Source of the DNA: Geobacteraceae bacterium
GTDB taxonomy: Bacteria; Desulfobacterota; Desulfuromonadia; Geobacterales; Pseudopelobacteraceae
DNA length: 64,000 bases
Assembly: GCA_013336525.1 (NCBI GenBank)
Contig: JAAXTM010000011.1
Coordinates: 1 to 64,000, forward strand
Reading direction: 5' to 3'
Shown: positions 35,802 through 45,322 of the stretch, piece after piece
How positions within the stretch are numbered: the first letter of the stretch is position 1
Layout of the letters: each line of letters starts with the position of its first letter
Position numbers and translations under genes: made by a program
The notes under the pieces: generated by a model
What the model was told of the DNA's origin: nothing
Seen by the model: the letters and a program-made list of their open reading frames with translations, nothing else
Databases searched by the model: none

Positions 35802-37532
35802 CTATTCTGCGTGTGTTAATGCCGCATCTATCAACTGTTTAATGGTAGTCGCTGCTTCTTCCAGCGGAAGCAACTGAACTTCGCCGGTCGAGCGAATCTT
35901 CATCTCGACTTTTCCTTCGGCTAGCCCCTTGCTGCCGACAACAATCCGGAGCGGAATTCCAATCAAATCGTTATCTTTGAATTTTATACCAGGTCGTTCG
36001 TCGCGATCGTCGAAAAGCACTTCAATGCCGAGTTTTTCAAGGCAGAAATAAATCTCTTCGGCAGCAGCCATGACGCCTGCGTCTTTCGTATTAACAGCAA
36101 CGACTGAACAATGAAAAGGAGCGATTGCAATTGGGAAAATAATGCCATTTTCGTCATGGTTCTGTTCTATAGCCGCTGCAACGGTGCGACCGATACCAAT
36201 GCCGTAACAACCCATAAAAACTGTCTGTTCTCTGCCATTGGCGTCAAGATAGGTAGCGTTCAATGCCTTGGAATATTTTATTCCCAGCTTAAAGACGTGT
36301 CCGACTTCAATCCCGCGCCACATCTCGAGCTTGCCGGCATCACAACGCGGACAGGCATCACCCGCCTCAACGGTTCGTATATCGGCAAAACCGGAAACTT
36401 CGAAATCCCGACCGCGATTGGCATTGATATAATGCTGATCAACTTCATTGGCACCCAGCACAACATTGGTCATACCCTGTACAACCCTGTCGGCAATGAC
36501 AGGAATTTCCTGTTTAAGCCCGATCGGTCCGAGGAAACCGACTGGTGAGCCGGTACAGGCAAGAATTTGTTCTTCGGTTGCCATCTGAATTTCATCCCAT
36601 CCCAGATGATTCTTAAGTTTAAGCTCGTTGAGTTCATGATCACCACGCAACAGTGCCATGGCAAGTTCATCGCTATCAGAAGCGTAAACGAGCGTCTTTA
36701 TTGTTTTATCCGCAGTAACATCCAGAAAAGAAGCAACATCAGCTATTGTCTTCATTTCAGGTGTTGAGACCTTCTGTAATGGTTCAATCTTTGAGCTAGA
36801 TACTACTGAATACAAAGGTGATTCGGCTTTTTCAACATTTGCGGCATACCTACATGCATCGCAGGAAACAATGGCATCTTCTCCTGAATCTGCCAGCACC
36901 ATGAACTCATGTGAAGAAGATCCGCCAATACTGCCGGTGTCAGCTTCTACCGCTCTGAAATTGAGGCCGCAGCGCTCGAAAATACGCATGTAAGCACTAA
37001 ACATCCTGTTGTATGAAAGATCTGCGGCATCACTATCTACATCAAATGAATAGGCATCTTTCATTATAAATTCACGACCACGCATCAGACCGAAACGAGG
37101 GCGAATCTCGTCGCGAAACTTGGTCTGAACTTGATAAAAGTTAAGCGGCATCTGCCGATAGCTTTTTATCTCACGCCGTACCATATCGGTAATGACCTCT
37201 TCGTGGGTCGGTCCCATACAAAATTCAGCATCTTTACGGTCTTTGAAGCGCAACAGTTCTTTGCCGTAAAAAGCCCAGCGACCTGACTCCTGCCAAAGCT
37301 CAGCAGGCTGAACACTAGGCATTAACATCTCTATTGCACCTGCTTTATTCATCTCTTCGCGGACAATGTTCTCAAATTTGCGAATTGAGCGCAGACCGAG
37401 CGGCAGATAGTTGTAAATCCCGGAAGCAAGCTTGCGGATCATCCCGGCTCTTAACATCAGCTGGTGAGAAACCACCTCGGCGTCTGAAGGAGTCTCCTTG
37501 ATAGTCGGTATGAAATAGCGAGAATAAAGCAT
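35802..37532 (-). CDS. proS: Prolyl-tRNA synthetase
   Basis: This enzyme charges tRNA-Pro. The 576 residues are the bacterial type with class II motifs: motif 1 near [13 protein letters not shown], motif 2 with [24 protein letters not shown], and motif 3 with [12 protein letters not shown]. An insertion (editing) domain spans about 230-390, with [12 protein letters not shown]. The C-terminal anticodon-binding domain has [20 protein letters not shown]. The ATG at 37532 is followed by LYSRYFIPT, as in homologues. Confidence 0.96.
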   Translation of the reverse strand: MLYSRYFIPTIKETPSDAEVVSHQLMLRAGMIRKLASGIYNYLPLGLRSIRKFENIVREEMNKAGAIEMLMPSVQPAELWQESGRWAFYGKELLRFKDRKDAEFCMGPTHEEVITDMVRREIKSYRQMPLNFYQVQTKFRDEIRPRFGLMRGREFIMKDAYSFDVDSDAADLSYNRMFSAYMRIFERCGLNFRAVEADTGSIGGSSSHEFMVLADSGEDAIVSCDACRYAANVEKAESPLYSVVSSSKIEPLQKVSTPEMKTIADVASFLDVTADKTIKTLVYASDSDELAMALLRGDHELNELKLKNHLGWDEIQMATEEQILACTGSPVGFLGPIGLKQEIPVIADRVVQGMTNVVLGANEVDQHYINANRGRDFEVSGFADIRTVEAGDACPRCDAGKLEMWRGIEVGHVFKLGIKYSKALNATYLDANGREQTVFMGCYGIGIGRTVAAAIEQNHDENGIIFPIAIAPFHCSVVAVNTKDAGVMAAAEEIYFCLEKLGIEVLFDDRDERPGIKFKDNDLIGIPLRIVVGSKGLAEGKVEMKIRSTGEVQLLPLEEAATTIKQLIDAALTHAE

Positions 37533-37598
37533 GTGTAGGTCACTTTCTTAGGCGCTTGGCGCACTTATACTGTTTGATCTGGATTGTCACTTACCGTA

Positions 37599-37997
37599 CT
37601 AAATCAGGTTATATTTTGTCAGCATAGCTTTTAGTGTTTCGCTACGGAATGGCTTAACGATGTAATCATCGCAGCTATTGTCCAGGATCGCCTGTGAAAT
37701 ATCCTTGGATGAACCACTCGAGGAAATCATAAAGATCTTGGTACGTATATAGCCGGCAATGGGGAGCGATTCCTCACGAGCCCTTATGTCACGAACCATT
37801 TCGTGACCGTCAAAATCGGGCATAAAAACATCCGAACAGATAAGATCATAAGGATGCCCATCAGCTATTGCCTTCTCAAAAAGTTCATATCCGATCCTGC
37901 CGTTTGCGGCGGTGTCACAGACAGCAAACTCAGACATGAATTCTGCGAGAATTTTACAGCTCAGATTATCGTCATCAACAATAAGAAATCTCTTCAC
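37599..37997 (-). CDS. Stand-alone response regulator receiver protein (CheY-like)
   Basis: This is a single receiver domain of about 132 residues with no output domain. The acidic pocket is FLIVDDDN, the phospho-acceptor Asp is in LICSDVFMPDFDG, and the switch residues are MISSSG and the lysine of YIVKPF. I use the GTG at 37997, which has GGGG eight bases upstream; another GTG at 38006 is possible. It lies between ispG and proS without a histidine kinase nearby, so its partner is unknown. Confidence 0.88.
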   Translation of the reverse strand: MKRFLIVDDDNLSCKILAEFMSEFAVCDTAANGRIGYELFEKAIADGHPYDLICSDVFMPDFDGHEMVRDIRAREESLPIAGYIRTKIFMISSSGSSKDISQAILDNSCDDYIVKPFRSETLKAMLTKYNLI

Positions 37998-38012
37998 GCA
38001 GAGCACCCCATA

Positions 38013-39050
38013 TTACAGATTATCGATTTCTTCCATCAATGCGTCTGCCAGATTGCCTTCTGGCACTTTACGAATGATTTCGCCATGACGGAAAATGAGT
38101 CCTTCTCCTTTTCCTCCAGCGATACCAACATCCGCTTCACGTGCTTCACCAGGACCGTTAACCGCACAACCCATGACAGCAACCGTAATTTGTTTATCAA
38201 TCCCCTGCAACCGTCTTTCAACATCCTCAGCCACCCGGATCAGATTAATCTGGCACCGCCCGCAGGTGGGACAGGAAACAAAATTTATCCCGCGCTGGCG
38301 CAACCCTACGGCTTTAAGAATGTCATAACCTACCCTTATCTCGTCTTTCGGCTCACCGGTCAACGAAACTCGCATCGTATCACCAATCCCGTCGGCCAGC
38401 AGAATTCCAAGCCCGACTGACGACTTGATTGTCCCCGAGAATAGTGTACCCGCCTCGGTAATTCCAATATGCAGCGGGTAGTCAGACTGCTCTGAAAAAA
38501 GGCGGTACGCAGCCACTGTTTTCATCACATCAGATGCCTTAAGAGATATCTTGATCTCTTGATAATTCAAATCTTCAAGAATACGAATATGCCCCATGGC
38601 CGATTCAACCATAGCCTCGGCTGATGGGTGCCCATATCGTTCTAATAGCTCTTTTTCAAGCGAACCGGCATTAACTCCGATCCGAATCGGTACCTTGCGC
38701 TCTGCAGCAGAAGCAACAATTTCGGCAACCTTCCACTTTTCCCCGATATTGCCTGGATTGAGCCTCAGTCCATCTATTCCGCCCTCAAGAACCTGAAGCG
38801 CCAGTTTATAGTCGAAATGGATATCGGCAACAACCGGGATGGGGCTCATCTGCTTGATCTGTGCGAGGGCATGGGCGGCATCCAGATCTGGCACCGCACA
38901 ACGGACGATTTCGCAGCCGACTTCTGCAAGCCCCTTGATCTGGGTTATTGTGGCGGGCACATCACGTGTGTCGGTACTGCACATTGACTGTACGGAACAT
39001 GGTGCATCACCGCCAATTGCCACTCGACCAATATGTATTTGTCTGGTCAT
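38013..39050 (-). CDS. ispG: 4-hydroxy-3-methylbut-2-enyl diphosphate synthase (flavodoxin-type)
   Basis: This 4Fe-4S enzyme converts MEcPP to HMBPP in the non-mevalonate isoprenoid pathway. The translation from the ATG at 39050 begins MTRQIHIGRVAIGGDAPCSV. VQSMCSTDTRD and the TIM-barrel core GLRLNPGNIG are conserved. The cluster cysteines are in FVSCPTCGRC and MGCAVNGPGEA. The length of 345 residues is normal for the bacterial short form. Another ATG at 39077 would add nine residues. Confidence 0.95.
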   Translation of the reverse strand: MTRQIHIGRVAIGGDAPCSVQSMCSTDTRDVPATITQIKGLAEVGCEIVRCAVPDLDAAHALAQIKQMSPIPVVADIHFDYKLALQVLEGGIDGLRLNPGNIGEKWKVAEIVASAAERKVPIRIGVNAGSLEKELLERYGHPSAEAMVESAMGHIRILEDLNYQEIKISLKASDVMKTVAAYRLFSEQSDYPLHIGITEAGTLFSGTIKSSVGLGILLADGIGDTMRVSLTGEPKDEIRVGYDILKAVGLRQRGINFVSCPTCGRCQINLIRVAEDVERRLQGIDKQITVAVMGCAVNGPGEAREADVGIAGGKGEGLIFRHGEIIRKVPEGNLADALMEEIDNL

Positions 39051-39143
39051 TTTTTTCACGGGGGGACATAGTGCCAAAGGCGGGCTGGAAAGTCAAGAAC
39101 GGCGCGTAGATTCAGTGCTGCATCTGCTTGCACATCTGACAAT
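39051..39143. other. Gap between the FNT channel and ispG
   Basis: These 93 bp hold no gene and I saw no clear promoter or hairpin. The ispG ribosome binding site is weak (GTGAAAAAA before the ATG). Confidence 0.3.
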
Positions 39144-39971
39144 CTATAACTGTTTGTCCGGCATTTCAATTTTGCCGTACGTATACCAATATGCGCCAGC
39201 TACAAAAATAACACCGCCAACTACATTGCCAAGGGTAACCGGCAACAGGTTTGTGATAAAAAAGTTATAAAAGTTCAGAGCAGGGTTTGGTGAAGAAATT
39301 TCATTCGAGATTAACAGGCCGGTAGGAATGTAATACATATTGGCAATAGAATGTTCAAATCCGCTTGTAACAAATGTCATAATCGGTACATAGCACGCGA
39401 AAATTTTTCCGGTAATATCCTTGGCAGCAGTAGCCATAAACACGGCAAGGCAAACCAGCCAGTTGCAAAAAATTCCGCGTGTAAAAGCGGCCGAAAAAGA
39501 GAGCTGACACTTGACAGTAGCAGTGCGGATTGCATTTTCAGCAACGCTCCCCTGTTCCCAGAGACGCGTTTCAAACATTAGCCAAGCGAAGAACAGAGCA
39601 CCAACAAAATTGCCAATAAGGACAATTGACCAGTTTTTGGCAAGACGGCTCCACGATATTTCACCATGAAGAGCCGCCACGGCAAGTAAACTGTTACCGG
39701 TAAACAGCTCTGCTCCGCAGACAACTACAAGCATCAACCCAACAGAAAACAGACTCCCACCCAAAAACCTTGCGACTCCCAATCCTACAAAATGAGAAGC
39801 GTCCTGAGTGACGACTGTTGACAACTGGGCTCCGAAAGCGATGTAAAATCCGGCAAGAAGGCTGAGGACTATCGTGCGACCGATGTTTTGGCTTAAAACG
39901 CGGCGACCGTTTCTGGCTATGGCATGAGCCGTTTCACAAGGAGTTAAAAAACGTTTGTGATCATGACTCAT
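39144..39971 (-). CDS. Formate/nitrite transporter (FNT) family channel
   Basis: This 275-residue membrane protein belongs to the FocA/NirC/FdhC family of pentameric anion channels. About six helices are seen. Family marks are LLAGFYIAFGAQL, CGAELFTGNSLL, GIFCNWLVCLAVFM, SGFEHSIANMYYIP and NLLPVTLGNVVGG. The central histidine of the channel is in FEHSIANM. I use the ATG at 39971 (MSHDHKRFL), which has GGGTGA at good spacing; an ATG at 39980 is less likely. The anion cannot be told from sequence; formate import is likely in a respiratory anaerobe. Confidence 0.9.
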   Translation of the reverse strand: MSHDHKRFLTPCETAHAIARNGRRVLSQNIGRTIVLSLLAGFYIAFGAQLSTVVTQDASHFVGLGVARFLGGSLFSVGLMLVVVCGAELFTGNSLLAVAALHGEISWSRLAKNWSIVLIGNFVGALFFAWLMFETRLWEQGSVAENAIRTATVKCQLSFSAAFTRGIFCNWLVCLAVFMATAAKDITGKIFACYVPIMTFVTSGFEHSIANMYYIPTGLLISNEISSPNPALNFYNFFITNLLPVTLGNVVGGVIFVAGAYWYTYGKIEMPDKQL

Positions 39972-40053
39972 AACATTCACCCGAAACTGAACATTTTAGG
40001 ATGGTTAACAAAAAAGGGAGCAGCTTATTAAGCAAACCCCCTCTGAATTTGTT

Positions 40054-40129
40054 TGGTGGAGGTTAACGGGATCGAACCGATGACCTCGTCGCTGCCAGCG
40101 ACGCGCTCTCCCAGCTGAGCTAAACCCCC
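40054..40129 (-). tRNA. tRNA-Ala (anticodon GGC)
   Basis: On the minus strand the sequence starts GGGGGTTTAGCTCAGCTGG and ends in an encoded CCA. The acceptor stem pairs GGGGGTT with AACCTCC (one G-T). The D arm AGCTCAGCTGGGAGAGC is typical. The anticodon stem is CGTCG/CGACG around loop CTGGCAG, which gives anticodon GGC. The T arm has GGTTCGATCCC. All four arms fold, and the length is 76 with CCA. Confidence 0.96.
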
Positions 40130-40290
40130 ACAGGTGAGCCGTGTTTTTAGCAAACAAAATCTGGCCTGTCAATGCTTTTCTGTCTTACAAACAGGAAACC
40201 GCAAGCCACCATCACCTTGACGCCCTCCATGAATCCGGTGTATAGGTTCAGAAACTGAATATCATGCAAATAATCCGGAGACAATTCTAT

Positions 40291-42060
40291 ATGCCGCACA
40301 CTGATCTGACCTGGAACACAGCCCTGCTCTACCCTGCCCCCGATTCGCCTGAACTTGAAGCCGACCTTGGTTCTTTCGAACAACAGGCCGCCGGATTTCG
40401 GGATACATATTTCGAAAAGGTAGCGGCGCTGGATAATATTGGGCTATTGAACGCAATCAAAGAGTATGAAGCTCTTCAGAACCACATGGCAAAACCGTTT
40501 TGCTACGCCCACCTGCTATTTGCTGCTGACTCTGGCAATGAGGTCTACAGAGCTCTTTCACAGCGTTGTTCCGAACTCGGCAGCCGACTATCCCAGCAGT
40601 TGCTGTTTTTTGATCTTGAACTGATGGAGATTGATGACGACCGCTTCAAATCATTCTGTTCGCTTCCTGAAGCATCCAACTACATTCATTTCCTTGAAGG
40701 AATCCGCAAATTTCGCCCCCACACTCTCAAAGAGAATGAAGAGAGACTCCTGACACGCAAAGACTTGACCGGAATTCGTGCATTTACCAAATTGTTTGAT
40801 GAGCTCTCAGCGTCATTCAGCTATCAAATGGAACTGGATGGCGAACAGCGTGAATTCACCGGCGAAGAGCTTCTCTCACTGCTGCACCACACATCACCCG
40901 ATGTCCGATTCCGGGCAATGACACTTTTCCTGGAACGTCACGGCGAGCACGGCATAGTCTACAATTCAGTGTTTAACAACATGGCTCTCGATCATGGGCA
41001 GGAAATGGAGTTGCGCCAGTATAGTACGCCGATACAGCCGACCAATATCGGCAATGAAATCCCTGACGAAGCCGTTGAGCACCTGATGAGCGTAACCGAA
41101 GCTAATTACGGGCTGGCCCAGGAATATTTTCGCATCAAGGCCGGCATGCTCAAAATGAATAAACTGCGCAACTGCGATATCTATGCTCCGGTGGCCGAAA
41201 CAGAACGGAAATATACCTTTGATGAGGCCAGAGATGTAGTGGTTGATTCATACCGGGAGTACAGCTCCGAGTTCGGTAACATTGTAGATGCCTTCTTCAC
41301 CGAACGACGCGTTGATGTACTACCACGTACCGGGAAATCGGGTGGTGCCTTTGCCATGGGAATATCACCGGATTTACCGCCTTTTCTGCTTCTGAACTTC
41401 ACCGGCACACTACGAGATCTTGCCACAATCGCCCATGAAGCAGGGCACGGCCTGCATTTTGTAATTTCTCAGAAGCAGAGCGCGTTAAACTATCATGCGC
41501 CGCTGCCACTAGCCGAGACCGCGTCGGTATTCGGTGAAATGCTGCTGACCCGCAGACTGCTTGATAACGAACAGGATCCGGTTGTGCGCAGATCATTGCT
41601 CTGTGCCAAAATTGAGGACATCATCGCCACTACCTTCCGCCAGACCGTGTTGACAAGGTTCGAGCTGCGCCTGCACAACGAGCGCACCGGGGGATTGCTC
41701 TCAAATGACCGCATTGCCGAAATCTGGCTAGAGGAGAATGGCAAGCTGTATGGCGATACCGTCGAGATGATTCCCGCCTATCGCTGGGGATGGAGCTATA
41801 TCAGCCATTTCATCCATAGCCGTTTCTACTGTTATTCCTACACATTTGCCGAACTGCTGGTGCTGGCACTCTTTCAGAAGTATCGCGAAGAGGGAGATTC
41901 TTTCAAGCCGGGGTATCACGCACTGCTTGAATCCGGCGGGGCGCTTTCACCAGCCGACACCGCCCAACTTGCCGACATTGACATCACTGATAGCGGATTT
42001 TGGCAAAAGGGGTATGATGTTCTGGCAGGTCTGATTGAAGAATTGAAGTTGATCGCCTGA
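40291..42060 (+). CDS. pepF: M3 family oligoendopeptidase (PepF-like)
   Basis: This zinc peptidase degrades oligopeptides. The M3B signature is HEAGHGLHF with His382 and His386, and the third ligand Glu in LAETASVFGE. The N-terminal half is helical and matches the oligoendopeptidase F/M3 family of about 590 residues; Tyr and Arg near WGWSYISHFIHSRFYCYSY are in the substrate region. I use the ATG at 40291, because the in-frame ATG at 40264 lacks a ribosome binding site. It is divergent from the tRNA-Ala gene. Confidence 0.9.
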   Translation: MPHTDLTWNTALLYPAPDSPELEADLGSFEQQAAGFRDTYFEKVAALDNIGLLNAIKEYEALQNHMAKPFCYAHLLFAADSGNEVYRALSQRCSELGSRLSQQLLFFDLELMEIDDDRFKSFCSLPEASNYIHFLEGIRKFRPHTLKENEERLLTRKDLTGIRAFTKLFDELSASFSYQMELDGEQREFTGEELLSLLHHTSPDVRFRAMTLFLERHGEHGIVYNSVFNNMALDHGQEMELRQYSTPIQPTNIGNEIPDEAVEHLMSVTEANYGLAQEYFRIKAGMLKMNKLRNCDIYAPVAETERKYTFDEARDVVVDSYREYSSEFGNIVDAFFTERRVDVLPRTGKSGGAFAMGISPDLPPFLLLNFTGTLRDLATIAHEAGHGLHFVISQKQSALNYHAPLPLAETASVFGEMLLTRRLLDNEQDPVVRRSLLCAKIEDIIATTFRQTVLTRFELRLHNERTGGLLSNDRIAEIWLEENGKLYGDTVEMIPAYRWGWSYISHFIHSRFYCYSYTFAELLVLALFQKYREEGDSFKPGYHALLESGGALSPADTAQLADIDITDSGFWQKGYDVLAGLIEELKLIA

Positions 42061-42094
42061 TTTTAAATGCATCGATAATTCGAGGTTTATTGAT

Positions 42095-42631
42095 ATGGCT
42101 ATTTATGAAAAAGAGATTCTGGAAGCGCTCAGCAGTTCGCGTATCCTGACCTCGATGATTACCCCTGCAGTCCTGATTTCTGCGTGCGGAACGCTGATAT
42201 TTTCGACCTCGGCCCGTCTGGGGCGCATCTTTGATCGGGTCAATGTCATGAAGAGCGAAGTGGAAGCGATAATCACCGGTAAAATATCATATCCGGATGA
42301 ACGGATGAAACATCTGCGCGATCAGATCGGCCTGCAGAGACGGCGGGCAAGATTGATTCAAAAGTCTATGGTATCCTTGTATTCCGCTACGTTACTATTT
42401 GTAACTTCAAGCCTTGCTATAGCAGTAAATGTCGCCTACGGCGACAATGATCAAGGTTGGATTCCAACATTAATTGCCCTCTGCGGCGGTCTTTTCCTCT
42501 TTGCAGCTTCCGCATTATTATTATACGAAAGCCGCTTTAATCTTCGCTTTGTCCACCGTTCGATCGATTTTATCGAATTCCTTGAAAACAAAGCGGAGGA
42601 GCAGAATAAAACAGCTCCTCCGGATTTATAA
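42095..42631 (+). CDS. DUF2721 family membrane protein
   Basis: This 178-residue protein has a helix near the N terminus (MITPAVLISACGTLIFSTS) and two more near 100-120 and 130-150. The pattern ITPAVLISACGTLIFSTSA with LGRIFDR matches DUF2721. The function is unknown. The last 13 codons (42594-42622) also form a 9-bp perfect stem that probably terminates the convergent aminotransferase gene. Confidence 0.85.
   Translation: MAIYEKEILEALSSSRILTSMITPAVLISACGTLIFSTSARLGRIFDRVNVMKSEVEAIITGKISYPDERMKHLRDQIGLQRRRARLIQKSMVSLYSATLLFVTSSLAIAVNVAYGDNDQGWIPTLIALCGGLFLFAASALLLYESRFNLRFVHRSIDFIEFLENKAEEQNKTAPPDL
42594..42622 (-). terminator. Terminator for the aminotransferase, inside the DUF2721 coding sequence
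   Basis: CGGAGGAGC at 42594-42602 and GCTCCTCCG at 42614-42622 form a perfect 9-bp stem with an 11-base loop. On the minus strand CTTTGTTTTC follows. It lies 20 bp past the aminotransferase stop. Confidence 0.65.
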
Positions 42632-42641
42632 CCGACTGCTT

Positions 42642-43835
42642 CTAACCTTTTAACCCGACCTCTTTCGCCAGCGCCCGCCAGGCAGGCAGACTCCGCTCAA
42701 TCATCCCGATATCAAAACAGTAGGCAATCCGGAAGAATCCTGGTGCACCAAAACCTGCCCCCGGCACCAACAGGATGTGATGCTTCTGGGCACGTTTAAC
42801 AAACTCGATATCATCGGCTAACGGCGATTTCGGAAACAGATAAAAGGCTCCGTCTGGCTTGACGACAGTGAAGCCCATTCCAGACAATTCGTTCACCAGT
42901 AAATCCCGCTTTGCCTGATAAGCAGCAACATCAACCGATTCATCCTGCAACCTGGCTACCAGTCGCTGCATCAAGGCCGGGGCGTTAACAAAACCGAGTA
43001 CTCGATTACTGAAAACGGCACCCTCCATAAACTGCCCTGAAGTTGCCATGCGTGGATTGGCAGCCAGATAGCCGATCCGCTCGCCCGGAAGGGCAAGATC
43101 TTTGCTGTGTGATGTTACAATGATAGAGCTTTCTACCAATGGAAAAATATTCGGCACCTGCTGACCATCAAAGGCAATGCGGGCATAAGGTTCGTCCGAT
43201 ATGACATAGATCAGATGGCCGTTGCGCTCATGAATTTTCTTAAGCACATCCCCAAGCCGTTTAAGGCTTTCTGCCGGATAGATGACTCCGGTCGGGTTGT
43301 TGGGTGAACAGATAATAATAGCCCGTGTTTTTGCGGTGATTGCTTTTTCAATAGCTTCGATATCAAGCTGGAATGTATCGCGGTTTGTCCAGACCTCAAC
43401 CGGCACACCGCCATGATTGTCGATGTAAAATTTGTATTCAACAAAATAGGGGGCAAGTATAATTACCTCTTCCCCATGGTTGAGAATGGTTTTGAGCACA
43501 ACATTTAGTGCCCCGCCCGCGCCGCAAGTCATAATGATATTGTCGGCCGGAACGGTAAGACCGGCATCCCTGGATATTTTTTCAGCTACGGCGCCTCGAG
43601 TTTCAGCATACCCGGCATTATTCATATAGCGATGCATTCCCGGCAGCGGGTTCTGCGCCAATGCCAGTAATTCACGACTAAAGGATTCTGGTGGTTCAAC
43701 ATCAGGATTGCCAAGTGTAAAATCATAAATTTTATCAGCGCCAAATTCCTGCCGTAGCCGTTCCCCTTCTTCGAACATCTTGCGAATCCAGGATGATTTT
43801 GATATTTGACTGGCGATCTTCATAGCAATGGCCAT
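42642..43835 (-). CDS. PLP-dependent aminotransferase (class I/II)
   Basis: This 397-residue enzyme is a fold-type I aminotransferase. DFTLGNPDVEPPESF marks the N-terminal substrate loop. Other motifs are MTCGAGGALNVVLKT, IICSPNNPTGVIYP and the PLP-lysine region VTSHSKDLALPGERIGY, with the Schiff-base lysine in HSKDLALPGER. The C terminus has ARLQDES and the arginine of FFRIAYC. I use the ATG at 43835 (MAIAMKIASQ), preceded by GGAGGGAATTGTA; longer in-frame starts add residues of no known family. It resembles aspartate/tyrosine-type aminotransferases; its substrate is uncertain. Confidence 0.9.
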   Translation of the reverse strand: MAIAMKIASQISKSSWIRKMFEEGERLRQEFGADKIYDFTLGNPDVEPPESFSRELLALAQNPLPGMHRYMNNAGYAETRGAVAEKISRDAGLTVPADNIIMTCGAGGALNVVLKTILNHGEEVIILAPYFVEYKFYIDNHGGVPVEVWTNRDTFQLDIEAIEKAITAKTRAIIICSPNNPTGVIYPAESLKRLGDVLKKIHERNGHLIYVISDEPYARIAFDGQQVPNIFPLVESSIIVTSHSKDLALPGERIGYLAANPRMATSGQFMEGAVFSNRVLGFVNAPALMQRLVARLQDESVDVAAYQAKRDLLVNELSGMGFTVVKPDGAFYLFPKSPLADDIEFVKRAQKHHILLVPGAGFGAPGFFRIAYCFDIGMIERSLPAWRALAKEVGLKG

Positions 43836-43909
43836 TACAATTCCCTCCATGATAAGTTTCTGATACGATGACAAGCGCGAAATATTACAGTAATTCACGG
43901 AGAACTCAA

Positions 43910-44812
43910 ATGGAAATTCCTCCGTATCCCGGGTCACGCCAGATTACTATAGCAGACAAACCGCTCCTGGACCGATTGTGTCACGACATTCAGCCACGTG
44001 TTTCCGAACTGAGCTTTGCCGGTCTTTATCTGTTCCGACTGGCTCACAAATACCGATTGTCAACAGCAGCAGGTTCAATAGTAGTGTTTGGAAAGGGGTA
44101 TGACGGGTCGGACTATTTTCTGCCGCCACTCGGTGGAGATATTGCACAAGCTCTTAAAATCATGTTCAGTCACGGCCATTCTCTGTACGGAACTGATGAT
44201 CTGTTTGCCGCCAGATACCTAAAAGAAGACAATCTACATATTACCGAACTTCGTGACTCCTGCGACTATCTCTACCTGCGCGAGGAGTTGGCAACTCTGC
44301 CGGGAAGCCGCTTTCACAAGAAAAAAAACCGGATCAACTATTTTATCAACCGCCATGATTACAGTGTTAAGCTCTTTTCCGAGGAGAATCTCGATGGCTG
44401 TCTGAACCTTCTGGACAGATGGACTCTGAGTTTCGGCAATGAAATCAGCGGATCGATCCGCATGGAAAGTGGAGCAGCCTCAGAAGCTTTAATCTCCGCT
44501 GAAGAACTTGGACTTGATGGGGTCGTTATTACTGTGAACAATAGCGTGGCGGCCTTCGCTCTCGGAGAACAACTTAATAATAATACCGCAGTATGCCATT
44601 TCGAAAAGGCCGATCCATTCAAAGAGGGGCTGTATCAACTTGTAAATAGAGAGTTTGCTAGGATGTTGTTTCAGGAGTGCCGTTACATTAACCGAGAACA
44701 GGATCTGGGTGACATTGGGCTTCGTAACGCAAAGTTGTCGTATCATCCGGTGGAGCTGGTGAAGAAATATTTGGTAACATGTCCCAATCATAAAGATTTT
44801 GTTGCACTTTAA
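43910..44812 (+). CDS. DUF2156 / phosphatidylglycerol lysyltransferase-like GNAT domain protein
   Basis: This 300-residue protein contains two GNAT-like folds, as in the C-terminal catalytic domain of MprF (lysyl-phosphatidylglycerol synthases) and the DUF2156 family, but lacks the membrane helices. SFAGLYLFRLAHKYRL, PLGGDIAQAL and LPGSRFHKKKNRINYFINR are recognisable. FEKADPFKEGLYQLVNREFAR and YINREQDLGDIGLRNAKLSYHP form the C-terminal part. The ATG at 43910 follows CGGAGAACTCAA; an ATG at 43868 is less likely. The substrate is unknown. Confidence 0.82.
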   Translation: MEIPPYPGSRQITIADKPLLDRLCHDIQPRVSELSFAGLYLFRLAHKYRLSTAAGSIVVFGKGYDGSDYFLPPLGGDIAQALKIMFSHGHSLYGTDDLFAARYLKEDNLHITELRDSCDYLYLREELATLPGSRFHKKKNRINYFINRHDYSVKLFSEENLDGCLNLLDRWTLSFGNEISGSIRMESGAASEALISAEELGLDGVVITVNNSVAAFALGEQLNNNTAVCHFEKADPFKEGLYQLVNREFARMLFQECRYINREQDLGDIGLRNAKLSYHPVELVKKYLVTCPNHKDFVAL

Positions 44813-44917
44813 AAAAATACATAGTAAAAGACTTGTTCTTTTAAAGACGGCATTTTTGCCGAAATCTCCTTGTTCCGGGTAAGACCGGGGCTCGAATCCG
44901 TGAGGAGGATTACCAAC
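44813..44917 (+). promoter_or_regulatory. rpsF leader region
   Basis: The leader before rpsF contains a small hairpin CGGCATTTTTGCCG at 44849-44862. Downstream of it, TTCCGG can pair with CCGGGG across a GTAAGA loop at 44874-44891. A GAGGAGGATT ribosome binding site follows. In other bacteria the S6:S18 complex binds the leader of its own operon, so an autoregulatory structure is plausible but not shown. Confidence 0.35.
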
Positions 44918-45301
44918 ATGAGGAAGTACGAAACAATTTTCATCCTCCAGCCTGAACTGAGCGAAGACGACATCAAGTCGGTCACCACAAAGGCTCAGGA
45001 CGTCATCTCGTCGTATAAAGGCGAGTGTCTCAGAATGGATGACTGGGGTATCAGGAAACTGGCCTATCCCATCAAGAAGTCTGCCAGAGGCCGTTATTAC
45101 TATCTCCGTTTTGATGGTGACAGTGCTCTTATCGCCGAACTTGAGCGGCGTCTGAGACTGGATGACAAGGTGCTGCGTTACCAGAGTGTAAACATCACCG
45201 ACCTGCCAGAGCGTGCACCGGAGAAAAAAGTTGAACTACCGGATGCCGTAACGGAAGAGACTGTGGAAGAAACACCCGCCGCTGAAGAAGCCGCTGAATA
45301 A
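44918..45301 (+). CDS. rpsF: 30S ribosomal protein bS6
   Basis: This small-subunit protein forms a pair with bS18. The 127 residues begin MRKYETIFILQPELSED. KLAYPIKKSARGRYYYLRF is the core, and RLDDKVLRYQSVNI is also conserved. The C terminus is an acidic Glu/Ala tail from EETVEETPAAEEAAE, longer than in E. coli's. The ATG at 44918 has a GAGGAGGA site; an upstream start at 44870 adds residues not in the family. It is the first gene of rpsF-rpsR-DUF2232-rplI. Confidence 0.96.
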   Translation: MRKYETIFILQPELSEDDIKSVTTKAQDVISSYKGECLRMDDWGIRKLAYPIKKSARGRYYYLRFDGDSALIAELERRLRLDDKVLRYQSVNITDLPERAPEKKVELPDAVTEETVEETPAAEEAAE

Positions 45302-45322
45302 TTTCCTGGAGGAGATATACTC

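Noticed and set aside
44876-44905. A tRNA T-arm-like string GGGGCTCGAATCCG before rpsF
   Set aside because: No acceptor, D or anticodon arm is found around it, so it is part of the leader and not a tRNA.
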